Part shown: piece after piece, positions 1 to 7,206 of the stretch | How the letters are laid out: each line of letters begins with the position of its first letter | Numbering within the stretch: position 1 is the first letter of the stretch | DNA from: an uncultured Lachnospiraceae bacterium | GTDB taxonomy: Bacteria > Bacillota > Clostridia > Lachnospirales > Lachnospiraceae | Length of the DNA stretch: 14,076 bases | Reading direction: 5' to 3' | Assembly: GCA_946537585.1 (NCBI GenBank) | Contig: CAMNFX010000014.1 | Location: 1-14,076, forward strand | Notes under the pieces: model-generated | Told to the model about the DNA's origin: nothing | Database searches by the model: none | The model's input: the letters and a program-made list of their open reading frames with translations, nothing else | Made by a program: the position numbers and the translations under genes

Positions 1-18
1 TATTTACATGAAGCTATG

Positions 19-57
19 AAGGCGTATGGCTCTTAGAAAAGAGCGATATGCCTTTTT
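19..57 (+). terminator. Intrinsic terminator hairpin, possible leader attenuator
   Basis: Two 16-nt arms (19-34 and 39-54) pair around a 4-nt AGAA loop, with one G.U pair and one mismatch. The stem runs into a T-tract (53-57), giving the layout of a Rho-independent terminator. Only 43 bases separate the T-tract from the binding-protein start at 101, and I see no convincing -35/-10 pair in that gap. The hairpin may therefore lie inside the operon's leader and act as an attenuator or riboswitch expression platform. Alternatively, it ends a gene upstream of the window. The structure is seen directly; the role is inferred. Confidence 0.8.
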
Positions 58-87
58 CTGTTTAAGAGCATAGCCGGTTTCTTTGAA

Positions 88-95
88 AAGGGGAG
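88..95 (+). promoter_or_regulatory. Shine-Dalgarno that fixes the binding-protein start
   Basis: AAGGGGAG ends 5 bases before the ATG at 101. The reading frame is also open from a TTG at 83, but that codon lies upstream of this site, so the ATG at 101 is the real start. It also leaves a normal lipoprotein signal peptide. Confidence 0.85.
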
Positions 96-100
96 ATATT

Positions 101-1735
101 ATGAAAAGAAAAATCACGAGTCTTTTGCTGACAAGTGTGTTGGCACTTTCTCTTGCGGCATGCGGCGGCAGCACACAGAACACTGCGCCGGCAGCTACAG
201 CTGCGGCTGCGCCTGAGACTACTGCGGCAGCTGCAGAGCCTGCAAAAACACAGGCTGCAGATACTGCGGCGACTGAAGCGGCAAAAACAGAGGCCGCGAA
301 GGAAGGCACCGGAGAAAAGATCCTTTATACCGCAGCATCCTTTGCCTATCCGAGTCTGGACGTGCATACAGAGTACTACGGGTGGTATACCTCGATCTAC
401 GGCCTTTCAGAGGCACTTTTCAAGATCGGTCCGGACATGGGACTGATCCCTGTACTGGCGGAGTCCATGGAGACAGAGGGCAATGTAGCAACGATAAAGC
501 TCAATGAGGCCGCTGCCTTTTCAAACGGAAATCCTCTGACTGCAGATATGGCTGTCCGAAACCTTCAGCGTCTTGCCGAGGTGAACTCCCGTTTTGCTTT
601 CCTTGGCGATTTTGATTATGAGGTGGTGGATGAGCATACCTTCACCATCGATACCAAAGCGCCCTATCCGACACTGAAGAATGATCTTGCAAGTCCCGAG
701 TGCGGCATGATCGATCTTGATAACACCAAAGATTTCGACCTTGATCCCATCTGCACCGGCCCGTTTGTAATCAGTGATTTCCAGCCCTCCGGGGATGTCA
801 GGGTCGCAAGGAACGAAAACTACTGGGGCGGCGACGTGCTCCTCGATGGTGCTGTGTTCTATTACATGCAGGAGGATCAGCCGAAGCTCATGGCGATGCA
901 GTCGGGAGAGCTCGACTGCTACAACAGCATTGATTCTGCATCCCTGCAGATCTACCAGTCTGATCCTTCCTCCTACAACGTCGTTCAGATCGCCGGCACC
1001 CGCCTGCAGTTCTACATTCTGAACGAAAACCGGCTGGACGACAAGGTGCGTGAGGCCATCAACCTGACCGTAGACAAGGACAGCATTGCGGCTTACCAGG
1101 AGGGCACCGTCTCACCGGCAGTCGGCCCCTTCCTTCCTACTGCGGCATATGGACAGGTAACAGTTCCCGCGGTTGATACGGAAAAGGCAAAGCAGCTTCT
1201 GGAAGAGGACGGCTATACGCTCGGAGCTGACGGCATCTACGAAAAGGACGGCGAAAAGCTTTCTCTCAATATCTGTTATTATGCGGCCCGCAACCTTGAT
1301 GCGATCGCGATCCTGATGCAGGAGCAGCTGAAGGCCATCGGCGTCGACTCCGTACTGACGGTGGAAGAGGATCCGGACGCCACCTATATTTCTACCGGAG
1401 ACTTTGATGTGGCGCTGTACTGCATGATCTCCGACAAGGCCGGCGATCCCCTGTACTTCCTCGATTCGACCCTTGCGGAAGGCTCCTATTATGACTGCGG
1501 CGGCTTCAGCGATGACGAATGCCAGGCTGCGATCGAGCAGCTTCGTACCGAGGCGGATCCTGAAGTTCGTGCAGAGCTTGCCAACAAGGCGGTTCAGATC
1601 GCAATTGATGACAATGCCTTCGGTTATGTCGGGCTCTTCAATCAGACCACGGTATTAAAGCCCGGCGTTCACGGGTTTGCGGAAGACATCCCCTTCGATT
1701 TCTACGGCGTGGATGCCAAAACCGACAAACCGTAA
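101..1735 (+). CDS. ABC importer substrate-binding lipoprotein, family 5 (peptide/nickel type)
   Basis: This is the extracellular substrate-binding component of an oligopeptide/nickel-type importer (SBP_bac_5), lipid-anchored to the outer face of the membrane. The 544-residue product begins with a lipoprotein signal peptide (MKRK, a hydrophobic core, then the lipobox LAAC with Cys21 as the lipidated residue). Residues 22-71 are a low-complexity Ala/Thr/Glu/Lys tether, and the folded domain starts near residue 72. Family motifs are visible, including FSNGNPLTADMAVRNL and CTGPFVISDFQPSG followed by ARNENYWGG. Length is normal for the family. It heads the importer operon, and a stem-loop separates it from the first permease. 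The substrate cannot be assigned: the AVGPFLPTAAYG stretch and the neighbouring short ATPases hint at the nickel/metallophore branch, but di- or oligopeptides remain possible. Confidence 0.93.
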   Translation: MKRKITSLLLTSVLALSLAACGGSTQNTAPAATAAAAPETTAAAAEPAKTQAADTAATEAAKTEAAKEGTGEKILYTAASFAYPSLDVHTEYYGWYTSIYGLSEALFKIGPDMGLIPVLAESMETEGNVATIKLNEAAAFSNGNPLTADMAVRNLQRLAEVNSRFAFLGDFDYEVVDEHTFTIDTKAPYPTLKNDLASPECGMIDLDNTKDFDLDPICTGPFVISDFQPSGDVRVARNENYWGGDVLLDGAVFYYMQEDQPKLMAMQSGELDCYNSIDSASLQIYQSDPSSYNVVQIAGTRLQFYILNENRLDDKVREAINLTVDKDSIAAYQEGTVSPAVGPFLPTAAYGQVTVPAVDTEKAKQLLEEDGYTLGADGIYEKDGEKLSLNICYYAARNLDAIAILMQEQLKAIGVDSVLTVEEDPDATYISTGDFDVALYCMISDKAGDPLYFLDSTLAEGSYYDCGGFSDDECQAAIEQLRTEADPEVRAELANKAVQIAIDDNAFGYVGLFNQTTVLKPGVHGFAEDIPFDFYGVDAKTDKP

Positions 1736-1744
1736 ATCAACAGA

Positions 1745-1800
1745 CGAATGCGGGCTTTGGCAAAGACGCCTCCGGTCTTATAAGCCCCGGCCCGCATTTG
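1745..1800 (+). promoter_or_regulatory. Intercistronic GC-rich stem-loop
   Basis: The 86-base gap between binding protein and permease contains a long inverted repeat. CGAATGCGGGC (1745-1755) pairs with GCCCGCATTTG (1790-1800), 11 base pairs with one G.U. A smaller AAGAC/GTCTT hairpin (1763-1767 with 1775-1779) sits inside. No T-tract follows, so it is not a typical full terminator. In binding-protein operons such structures commonly protect the 3' end of the binding-protein message or cause partial termination, making binding protein exceed permease. That role is inferred here. Confidence 0.65.
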
Positions 1801-1821
1801 CTCACTTAAAATATTGAGACT

Positions 1822-2754
1822 GTGAAAAAGTATGTTTTCAAACGTATAGTGTCCCTTATCCCCCTGCTGCTTGCCTTAAGCTTCTTCAGCTTCCTCCTCC
1901 TGGATATGGCTCCGGGAGATCCCGCGGAAAAAAAGCTGGCAGCGCAGGGAATCGCGGTCAGCAGGGAAGTGATCGAAGCGGAGCGGATCCGGATGGGTCT
2001 TGACCGTCCGTTTTTACTGCGCTATTTATCATGGCTTATCTCAGCACTGCACGGGGATCTGGGGATATCCTACAAGGATAGTCTGCCGGTTGCGGCAAAG
2101 CTGGTCACCGGTCTTAAAATGACCTGCCGGCTGGCAGGCTTCAGCCTGCTGCTGGCGCTCATGATTTCGGTGCCGGTGAGCATCCTCTGTGCTGTGCGGC
2201 AGGGATCGGTATTTGATCATATTGCCCGTATTTTCTCCTTCGCGGGTAATTCGATCCCGAATTTCCTGATCTCCATTCTTCTCATGTACCTTCTCTGCAT
2301 CCGGTTTAAGCTGTTTCCGGTGATCGCCGGAGATTCGCTGACCGGGCTGTTTCTGCCGGTGATCTCGCTTGCCATACCCATGGCAGGCAGATTCATCCGG
2401 CAGTTTCGTGCTGAAATGATCTCACAGCTGGAAATGGACTATGTGACCGGGATCCGTGCCCGCGGCGTGAAAGAAATGGCTGTATTATTCAGCAATGTAT
2501 TCCGCAACTGTCTCGGGCATATGATCACCGTGATCGGTCTGTCCCTTGGAACCCTGATGGGCGGCAGTGTTGTGATCGAAACGATCTTCCGCTGGTCCGG
2601 CATCGGTAAGCTGGTCATGGATTCCATAACAGCCCGTGATTACCCGACGGTACAGGGATTTGTTCTGCTGATGGGGACCCTGTATCTTCTGATCGGTCTG
2701 GTGACGGACCTGATCTTTGTATTCCTGGATCCCAGAGTGGAGCTCAAGGTATGA
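1822..2754 (+). CDS. ABC importer permease 1 (DppB/NikB type)
   Basis: First membrane subunit of the importer, 310 residues, with the usual DppB/OppB/NikB layout. A transmembrane helix lies at about residues 9-29, followed by the extracytoplasmic APGDPAE and RMGLDRPF motifs (near 30-64). Further hydrophobic segments lie near 103-124, 138-160, 173-188, 236-252 and 279-302. The cytoplasmic EAA loop that contacts the ATPase is visible at about 204-232 (MDYVTGIRARGVKEMA onward). The start is a GTG with only a weak Shine-Dalgarno match. No better start exists, because the next Met falls beyond the first helix. Its stop overlaps the next gene's ATG by 4 bases. The weak start together with the stem-loop upstream suggests lower synthesis than the binding protein. 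Confidence 0.93.
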   Translation: MKKYVFKRIVSLIPLLLALSFFSFLLLDMAPGDPAEKKLAAQGIAVSREVIEAERIRMGLDRPFLLRYLSWLISALHGDLGISYKDSLPVAAKLVTGLKMTCRLAGFSLLLALMISVPVSILCAVRQGSVFDHIARIFSFAGNSIPNFLISILLMYLLCIRFKLFPVIAGDSLTGLFLPVISLAIPMAGRFIRQFRAEMISQLEMDYVTGIRARGVKEMAVLFSNVFRNCLGHMITVIGLSLGTLMGGSVVIETIFRWSGIGKLVMDSITARDYPTVQGFVLLMGTLYLLIGLVTDLIFVFLDPRVELKV

Positions 2755-3593
2755 AAACCGTTGTCTCTGTCAAACTGATAAAGCGTCGTGCCCGGATCAA
2801 AGCTGTCATCATAGGCAGCCTGTGCATTCTGCTCATCCTGGCGGCAGTCCTTTCCGACTTCCTGATGCCGCATGATCCCAATGCCACAAGTGCGCTGCTG
2901 ATCCGGAAGCCTCCCTCCGCCATGTATCCCTTCGGCACGGACAGCTTTGGACGATGTGTGTTCTCGCGTGTGCTCGCAGGAGCGAAAACCACGATCTTCG
3001 CGACGACCTTTCTCGTGGCAGTAACCTTTGCGATCGGCACGATCCTGGGAATTATCAGCGGATACTACGGCGGCATTACGGACAGCGTGATCATGAGGAC
3101 TACAGAGCTGTTCCTGGCATTTCCCCAGATGGTCGTGGCGATCGCTGTTGCAGGCATTCTGGGAGGCGGGCTTAGCGCTGCGCTCATTGCATTGGGCGTA
3201 ACTGCCTGGACCGGATATGCCAAGCTTGCGCGCAGCCATACATTAAGCATCCGAAATGAAAACTATATCGCTGCAGCACGTCTCGCAGGCCTCAGCGGCT
3301 GGCAGATCATCCTGCGGCATATACTTCCGAACATCCTGTTCCCCTTAATTACCAATGCGCTGACACAGATCGGCACCACGATGATCGGCATTTCGGGCCT
3401 GTCCTTTCTCGGACTGGGAGTCATACCTCCGCAGGCGGAATGGGGGTCCATGATCAGTGAATCAAGAGCCTATATTCAGCTTGCGCCCTGGTCAGTCCTT
3501 TATCCTGCGGCTGCAACTGTGCTGACGATCATGCTGTTCAACTATCTTGGCGACGCGGTGATGGAGCTTGGGGCAGCGGAAAGGAGAAGCTGA
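2751..3593 (+). CDS. ABC importer permease 2 (DppC/NikC type)
   Basis: Second membrane subunit, 280 residues, pairing with the preceding permease to form the channel. The first helix is at about residues 17-35. The DppC signature FGTDSFGRCVFSRVLAGAKT lies at 61-80, where most relatives read FGTDxxGRDVxSR; here Cys69 replaces the usual Asp. More helices lie near 84-103, 123-150, 197-222 and 246-268. The EAA loop is at about 169-196 (NYIAAARLAGLSGWQIILRH), followed by GLSFLGLGVIPPQAEWG. The ATG overlaps the upstream stop by 4 bases, with TGGAG (2738-2742) as ribosome binding site. The C-terminus after NYLGDAV is slightly unusual (MELGAAERRS, where relatives usually carry RDxLDPR). Confidence 0.94.
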   Translation: MKTVVSVKLIKRRARIKAVIIGSLCILLILAAVLSDFLMPHDPNATSALLIRKPPSAMYPFGTDSFGRCVFSRVLAGAKTTIFATTFLVAVTFAIGTILGIISGYYGGITDSVIMRTTELFLAFPQMVVAIAVAGILGGGLSAALIALGVTAWTGYAKLARSHTLSIRNENYIAAARLAGLSGWQIILRHILPNILFPLITNALTQIGTTMIGISGLSFLGLGVIPPQAEWGSMISESRAYIQLAPWSVLYPAAATVLTIMLFNYLGDAVMELGAAERRS

Positions 3594-4423
3594 TGGCATC
3601 TTTTGATCAGAATGCTGAAAAAAACCTGCAGCTGAGCCATGCCCGCCCCGATTATGTACTTGAAGTGAAGGACCTTTCACTTTCCTATGGTGATGAGGAT
3701 ATCGTAAAACATGTGAATCTTCAGATCCAGCCCGGAGAAGTTCTGTGCATTGCCGGCGAGAGCGGCTGCGGAAAATCTACACTTCTGAAGGCGATCCACG
3801 GCATGGACGCTGTCAATGTGACCGGCGGCTGCGTCTGCTTTGAGGGGAAAAATCTGAAGGGACTGAATAAAAGAGAGCTTCGCTCCCTGATGGGGACCGG
3901 GATCGGTCTGATCCCGCAGAATCCACAGGGGTCGTTCAATCCTTTAAGGACCTTTGAAGTTCAGATGAAGGAAACGATGGCCAGTCACGGGCTGCCCTTT
4001 GATCCGGATGAGATGGTGCAGCTGATGGAATCCATGGGGCTGCCGCAGGGAAAAAAGCTTTTGAAAAGCCGTCCCTTCGAATTGTCCGGAGGTATGAACC
4101 AGAGAGTCGCGATCGTTTTCTCGCTTCTGCTGAAGCCGTCCGTCCTGCTTTGCGATGAGATCACCAGCGCACTGGATGTGATGAGCGGTCAGAATGTGAT
4201 CGATGAGATAGAAAGCTATGCTTCCCATTCCAATGCGGCTATCATCATGGTGACGCATCACCTGGGGATCGCCGACCGGATCGCGGATACTGTAGCAGTA
4301 ATGAATCACGGCGAGATCGTGGAATACGGAAGCAAGGACCAGGTACTTCATGACCCGGCGGACAGTTATACCAGGATGCTTCTGGAAAAGATCCCCAGGA
4401 TCAGAAGGGAGGCTGCTTCATGA
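3593..4423 (+). CDS. ABC importer ATPase 1 (DppD/NikD type)
   Basis: One of two ATPases energising the importer at the inner face of the membrane, 276 residues. All nucleotide-binding motifs are intact: Walker A GESGCGKST (55-63), Q-loop IPQNP, signature LSGGMNQR (from 164), Walker B VLLCDE (184-189), D-loop SALD and switch VTHH. It stops almost directly after DSYTRMLLEKIP. DppD/OppD proteins continue there into a C-terminal oligo_HPY region of roughly 50 or more residues, so the length matches NikD rather than OppD. The start overlaps the preceding stop (TGATG) and is preceded by AAAGGAG at 3580-3586. It is adjacent to and translationally linked with both permeases. Confidence 0.94.
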   Translation: MASFDQNAEKNLQLSHARPDYVLEVKDLSLSYGDEDIVKHVNLQIQPGEVLCIAGESGCGKSTLLKAIHGMDAVNVTGGCVCFEGKNLKGLNKRELRSLMGTGIGLIPQNPQGSFNPLRTFEVQMKETMASHGLPFDPDEMVQLMESMGLPQGKKLLKSRPFELSGGMNQRVAIVFSLLLKPSVLLCDEITSALDVMSGQNVIDEIESYASHSNAAIIMVTHHLGIADRIADTVAVMNHGEIVEYGSKDQVLHDPADSYTRMLLEKIPRIRREAAS

Positions 4424-5268
4424 GTGAGATATATGTCAAAGAAGCGGCTTTCGACTCTGCGCCGATCCTGGAAGCGAAAGACCTGGTACGCACATACCGG
4501 GCGAAAGACCGGGTCATAAAAGCGATCGATCATGTATCCGTATCATTGATGCCCGGCAGGATCCTGGGCATCGTGGGAGAAAGCGGCAGCGGAAAGTCCA
4601 CACTGATCCGTCATATCGCCTGTCTTGAGCAGCCGGACGCAGGCAGGCTCTTTTTCCGGGGTGAGGAATATACCGGCAAAACCGCTGCATACGCCGGACG
4701 GCATATGCAGATGATCTTTCAGGACTCCCAGAGCTCCTTTGATCCGAAGATGCGTTTCGACAAAAGCCTGCGTGAAGCACGGAAAGGACAGAATGATCCG
4801 GAGCTTTTAAAACGCCTTCTGGAGGAAGTGCGGCTGGACGAAAGCTTTCTTAGCCGTTTCCCCCGTTCCCTAAGCGGAGGGCAATGCCAGCGGATGTCGA
4901 TCGTGAGGGCGGTTTACTCGGGGGCCGAGGTGCTGCTCTGCGATGAGGCGACGAGTGCACTGGATGTGGCATCGCAGGCTCTGGTCATCGAGCTGCTGCA
5001 GGAGCTGAAGGAAACGCATGGCATTTCGATGATCTTTGTGTCTCATGATCTCGGGGTCGTGAGCCAGCTTTGCGATGAGATCATGGTCATGAAGAACGGG
5101 CGGTGTGTGGAGCGGGGCAGCAGTGCCGATGTGATCAACCGACCGAAAGACGAATACACCAGGCAGCTTCTGGATGCCGTTATGGAGGTTGGTACTGAAA
5201 CCGGGCTCCATGGTATTAAGGATGAGCCTGCGATATTGCATGAAGTAACAGAAAGGGATCTTTCATGA
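4420..5268 (+). CDS. ABC importer ATPase 2 (DppF/NikE type)
   Basis: Partner ATPase of the importer, 282 residues, predicted to form a heterodimer with the preceding ATPase. It has Walker A GESGSGKST (53-61), Q-loop MIFQDSQSSFDP (relatives usually read QDPxxSLNP), signature LSGGQCQR (from 151), Walker B VLLCDE (171-176), SALD and the switch VSHD. The start (ATGA, 4-base overlap) follows AAGGGAGG at 4405-4412. After the family C-terminus (YTRQLLDAV) it carries a tail of about 30 residues containing HGIKDEPAILHEVTERD. The tail has no recognisable motif, and its last codons double as the ribosome binding region of the methyltransferase gene. Confidence 0.94.
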   Translation: MSEIYVKEAAFDSAPILEAKDLVRTYRAKDRVIKAIDHVSVSLMPGRILGIVGESGSGKSTLIRHIACLEQPDAGRLFFRGEEYTGKTAAYAGRHMQMIFQDSQSSFDPKMRFDKSLREARKGQNDPELLKRLLEEVRLDESFLSRFPRSLSGGQCQRMSIVRAVYSGAEVLLCDEATSALDVASQALVIELLQELKETHGISMIFVSHDLGVVSQLCDEIMVMKNGRCVERGSSADVINRPKDEYTRQLLDAVMEVGTETGLHGIKDEPAILHEVTERDLS

Positions 5269-6044
5269 GACATCAGATCATTTCCGAAAACCGGGATTAC
5301 TGGACCGGGCGGGCATCAAGCTACTCGGCAATCAATCAGAGCGAACTGCAGAGCGGCCAGCGCTTCAAATGGCGTGAGGAGATATTGAAGCGGATCAGCC
5401 GGAACTTTCCCGGGAAGCCCGTTTCAAAGATCCGTGTCCTGGAGGTCGGAACAGGGCCCGGCTTTTTTGCAATCATTCTTGCTGAGGAGGGCTTTCAGGT
5501 GACAGCGATTGATCTGACGCCTGCCATGCTGGAGGAGGCAAAGCGGAATGCGGGTCCTTTAGCTTCCAGTATCGACTTTCTTGAGATGAACGCGCAGGCG
5601 CTCTCCTTTGAGGATGACAGCTTTGATGTAGTGATCACCCGGAACCTGACCTGGAATCTGCCGGATCCGGAGACCGGATACCGCGAATGGTGCAGGGTGC
5701 TTAAGCCCGAAGGACTGCTGCTTAATTTTGATGCCAACTGGTACCGTTATCTGTATGATGAGGATGCAAGGAAGGGGTATGAAAAAGACAGAGACAATAC
5801 TGCGGAGCAGGGCCTTGAGGACGGCAATATCGGCGTAAACTTTGATGTGATGGAAGATATCGCCCGCAGGATCCCGCTTTCAAGCGTCCTTCGCCCTCAA
5901 TGGGATCGGAATATTCTGAATACCTTCGGGTGCAGCGTTCACACGGATGAGGACGTGTGGAAGAATGTCTGGTCTGAGGTGGAGAAGGTCAATTACGCTT
6001 CCACGCCGCTGTTTCTGGTCGAGGCGGTCAAAAGGGCCGGCTGA
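5265..6044 (+). CDS. SAM-dependent class I methyltransferase coupled to the importer operon
   Basis: Predicted soluble S-adenosylmethionine-dependent methyltransferase of 259 residues. The Rossmann-fold motifs are clear: motif I VLEVGTGPGFFAI (58-70), the acidic ribose-binding residue Asp83 in VTAIDLTPAMLEEAK, and DSFDVVITRNLTWNLPDP (118-135) at the motif II/III region, then a VLKPEGLLL strand. The N-terminal NRDYWTGRASSYS resembles the helix that caps SAM in UbiE-like enzymes. The C-terminal about 100 residues, which usually set the acceptor, show nothing I can assign. ATGA overlap with the ATPase gene and AAAGGGA at 5252-5258 indicate translational coupling. An acceptor related to the transported ligand is therefore plausible, but the substrate is unknown. 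Confidence 0.9.
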   Translation: MRHQIISENRDYWTGRASSYSAINQSELQSGQRFKWREEILKRISRNFPGKPVSKIRVLEVGTGPGFFAIILAEEGFQVTAIDLTPAMLEEAKRNAGPLASSIDFLEMNAQALSFEDDSFDVVITRNLTWNLPDPETGYREWCRVLKPEGLLLNFDANWYRYLYDEDARKGYEKDRDNTAEQGLEDGNIGVNFDVMEDIARRIPLSSVLRPQWDRNILNTFGCSVHTDEDVWKNVWSEVEKVNYASTPLFLVEAVKRAG

Positions 6045-6059
6045 GGTACAGGAAAACGC

Positions 6060-6088
6060 TTGCTTCAGGAGTTTTCGGATGCTAAGAT
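6060..6088 (+). promoter_or_regulatory. Candidate promoter for the HAD phosphatase gene
   Basis: TTGCTT (6060-6065) and TAAGAT (6083-6088) are spaced by exactly 17 bases in the gap after the methyltransferase gene. The matches to consensus are 3/6 and 4/6, so this is moderate evidence. No intrinsic terminator is evident between the two genes, so read-through from the importer operon is also possible. Confidence 0.35.
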
Positions 6089-6177
6089 AAAACACGTCCG
6101 GCAGCAGCGGACCCGTGCCTTTTACCCGGGGAAAAAGACGGGTCAAAAAAGATCAGCTGTCTCAGACGTGGAGCAGG

Positions 6178-7044
6178 ATGGAAGCATTCATCGGGAAAGA
6201 CTCGGAAAAAAATGATATACGTATGATCGCACTCGATCTCGACGGTACGCTCCTTACTTCGGACAAGGAGCTTACAGAGCGAAGCCGCGAGGCCCTTGAG
6301 GCAGCTGCTGAAAAAGGGATCCTGATCGTACCGGCGACCGGACGCTTTTATGCCGGCATGCCGGAGGCAGTCCGTTCGCTCCCGTTTATCCGTTATGCGG
6401 TCACGATCAACGGGGCTCTTGTTTTGGATGTGAAAACGCGCCGGGAGGTTTACAGCGCCACGGTCCCGACAGAGGAAGCAATGGAATTCTATTCCTATCT
6501 GGATACGCTTCCCGTGATCTATGACTGTTATGTCGATGAGTGGGGATATATGACGGCATGGATGCATGAGGCTGCCGGGGAATATATTTCCAATATCCAT
6601 TCACTGAAGATGGTAAAGGAGCTCCGCACCCCGGTGCCGGAGCTTAAAGCCTGGCTTAAGGAAGGCGGGCACTGTCCCCAAAAGATGCAGCTTTTTACCA
6701 AAAATGATCCCGTATACCGGGATGAACTGCTGGGGATCTTATCAGAAAGATTTCCGCAGTTTGCGGTCTCAACCTCACTCCCGAATAATATTGAGATCAA
6801 TATCAAAGGCGCGGACAAGGGACTGGCACTGGCAAAGCTTGCGGAACACTGCGGCATGGCTCCCTCGCAGATCATAGCCTTCGGTGACGGTCTCAATGAC
6901 ATTACTATGCTGAAGACGGCCGGGATCGGGGTCGCCATGGAGAATGCGCATCCTCTTGTAAAGGAAGCTGCGGATCTTACTACGGACAGCTGCGACCGGA
7001 ACGGAGTGGCCGCAGTCATCGAAGAGCTTCTTAAAAACAGCTGA
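6178..7044 (+). CDS. Cof-type HAD-superfamily sugar/nucleotide phosphatase
   Basis: Cytoplasmic Mg-dependent phosphatase of the Cof/HAD-IIB family, 288 residues from this start. Motif I is IALDLDGTLLTSD (17-29), with nucleophile Asp20 and acid/base Asp22. Motif II is the VPATGR region. The C2 cap, which selects substrate, occupies the middle of the protein. The Lys of motif III lies in INIKGADKGLALAKL, and motif IV is GDGLND (236-241). Members hydrolyse small phosphosugars, flavin or nucleotide phosphates, and the substrate is not predictable. The frame opens at a GTG (6115), but that codon has no ribosome binding site. ATG 6178 follows GGAGCAGG and is preferred; ATG 6223 would begin directly at the core fold. 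It ends with a Ser and a TGA at 7042. Confidence 0.92.
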   Translation: MEAFIGKDSEKNDIRMIALDLDGTLLTSDKELTERSREALEAAAEKGILIVPATGRFYAGMPEAVRSLPFIRYAVTINGALVLDVKTRREVYSATVPTEEAMEFYSYLDTLPVIYDCYVDEWGYMTAWMHEAAGEYISNIHSLKMVKELRTPVPELKAWLKEGGHCPQKMQLFTKNDPVYRDELLGILSERFPQFAVSTSLPNNIEINIKGADKGLALAKLAEHCGMAPSQIIAFGDGLNDITMLKTAGIGVAMENAHPLVKEAADLTTDSCDRNGVAAVIEELLKNS

Positions 7045-7080
7045 TGACGGAAGCTCTCTGCGGGAGATCGCCTGCTGCCT

Positions 7081-7099
7081 GGGCACTGAGTGCTTTTTT
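7081..7099 (+). terminator. Weak candidate terminator after the HAD gene
   Basis: GCAC (7083-7086) pairs with GTGC (7090-7093) around a TGA loop, extended by two G.U pairs and followed by six T residues (7094-7099). The stem is short, so efficiency is doubtful. Its position between the HAD stop and the next gene's promoter supports a real role. Confidence 0.4.
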
Positions 7100-7170
7100 G
7101 CCATTCAATCACACAGGTGCCGAACCGTTACGTTGCTTTTAAAAAAAACAGAAGTGCAGCTTCTGTCTGG

Positions 7171-7199
7171 TTGCATAAGCGGGATCTTTCAGATACAAT
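7171..7199 (+). promoter_or_regulatory. Candidate promoter with start point at the next ATG
   Basis: TTGCAT (7171-7176) and TACAAT (7194-7199, 5/6 match) are separated by 17 bases. A start point about 7 bases downstream of the -10 falls at about 7206, one base before the ATG at 7207. If used, the transcript would be essentially leaderless, which fits the lack of a Shine-Dalgarno sequence there. Confidence 0.5.
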
Positions 7200-7206
7200 A
7201 TGTCCT

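Noticed and set aside
2640..3239. A 199-codon open frame on the - strand opposite the two permease genes
   Set aside because: It is antisense to clearly recognised permeases, its translation is a charged low-information sequence, and it has no ribosome binding site or promoter.
6122..6141. ACCCG/CGGGT inverted repeat followed by A residues between the methyltransferase and HAD genes
   Set aside because: It has a 10-base loop, a stem of only five pairs and no T-tract, so it is not a terminator; it is probably chance.
6528..7112. A 194-codon open frame on the - strand opposite the HAD gene
   Set aside because: It is a mirror of the HAD coding sequence with a Ser-rich translation and no recognisable domain.
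7148..7166. Perfect 7-base-pair hairpin (ACAGAAG/CTTCTGT) preceded by a run of eight A residues
   Set aside because: It has terminator shape only on the - strand, and no - strand gene leads into it. On the + strand no T-tract follows. It could still be a structural element, but I cannot support a role.
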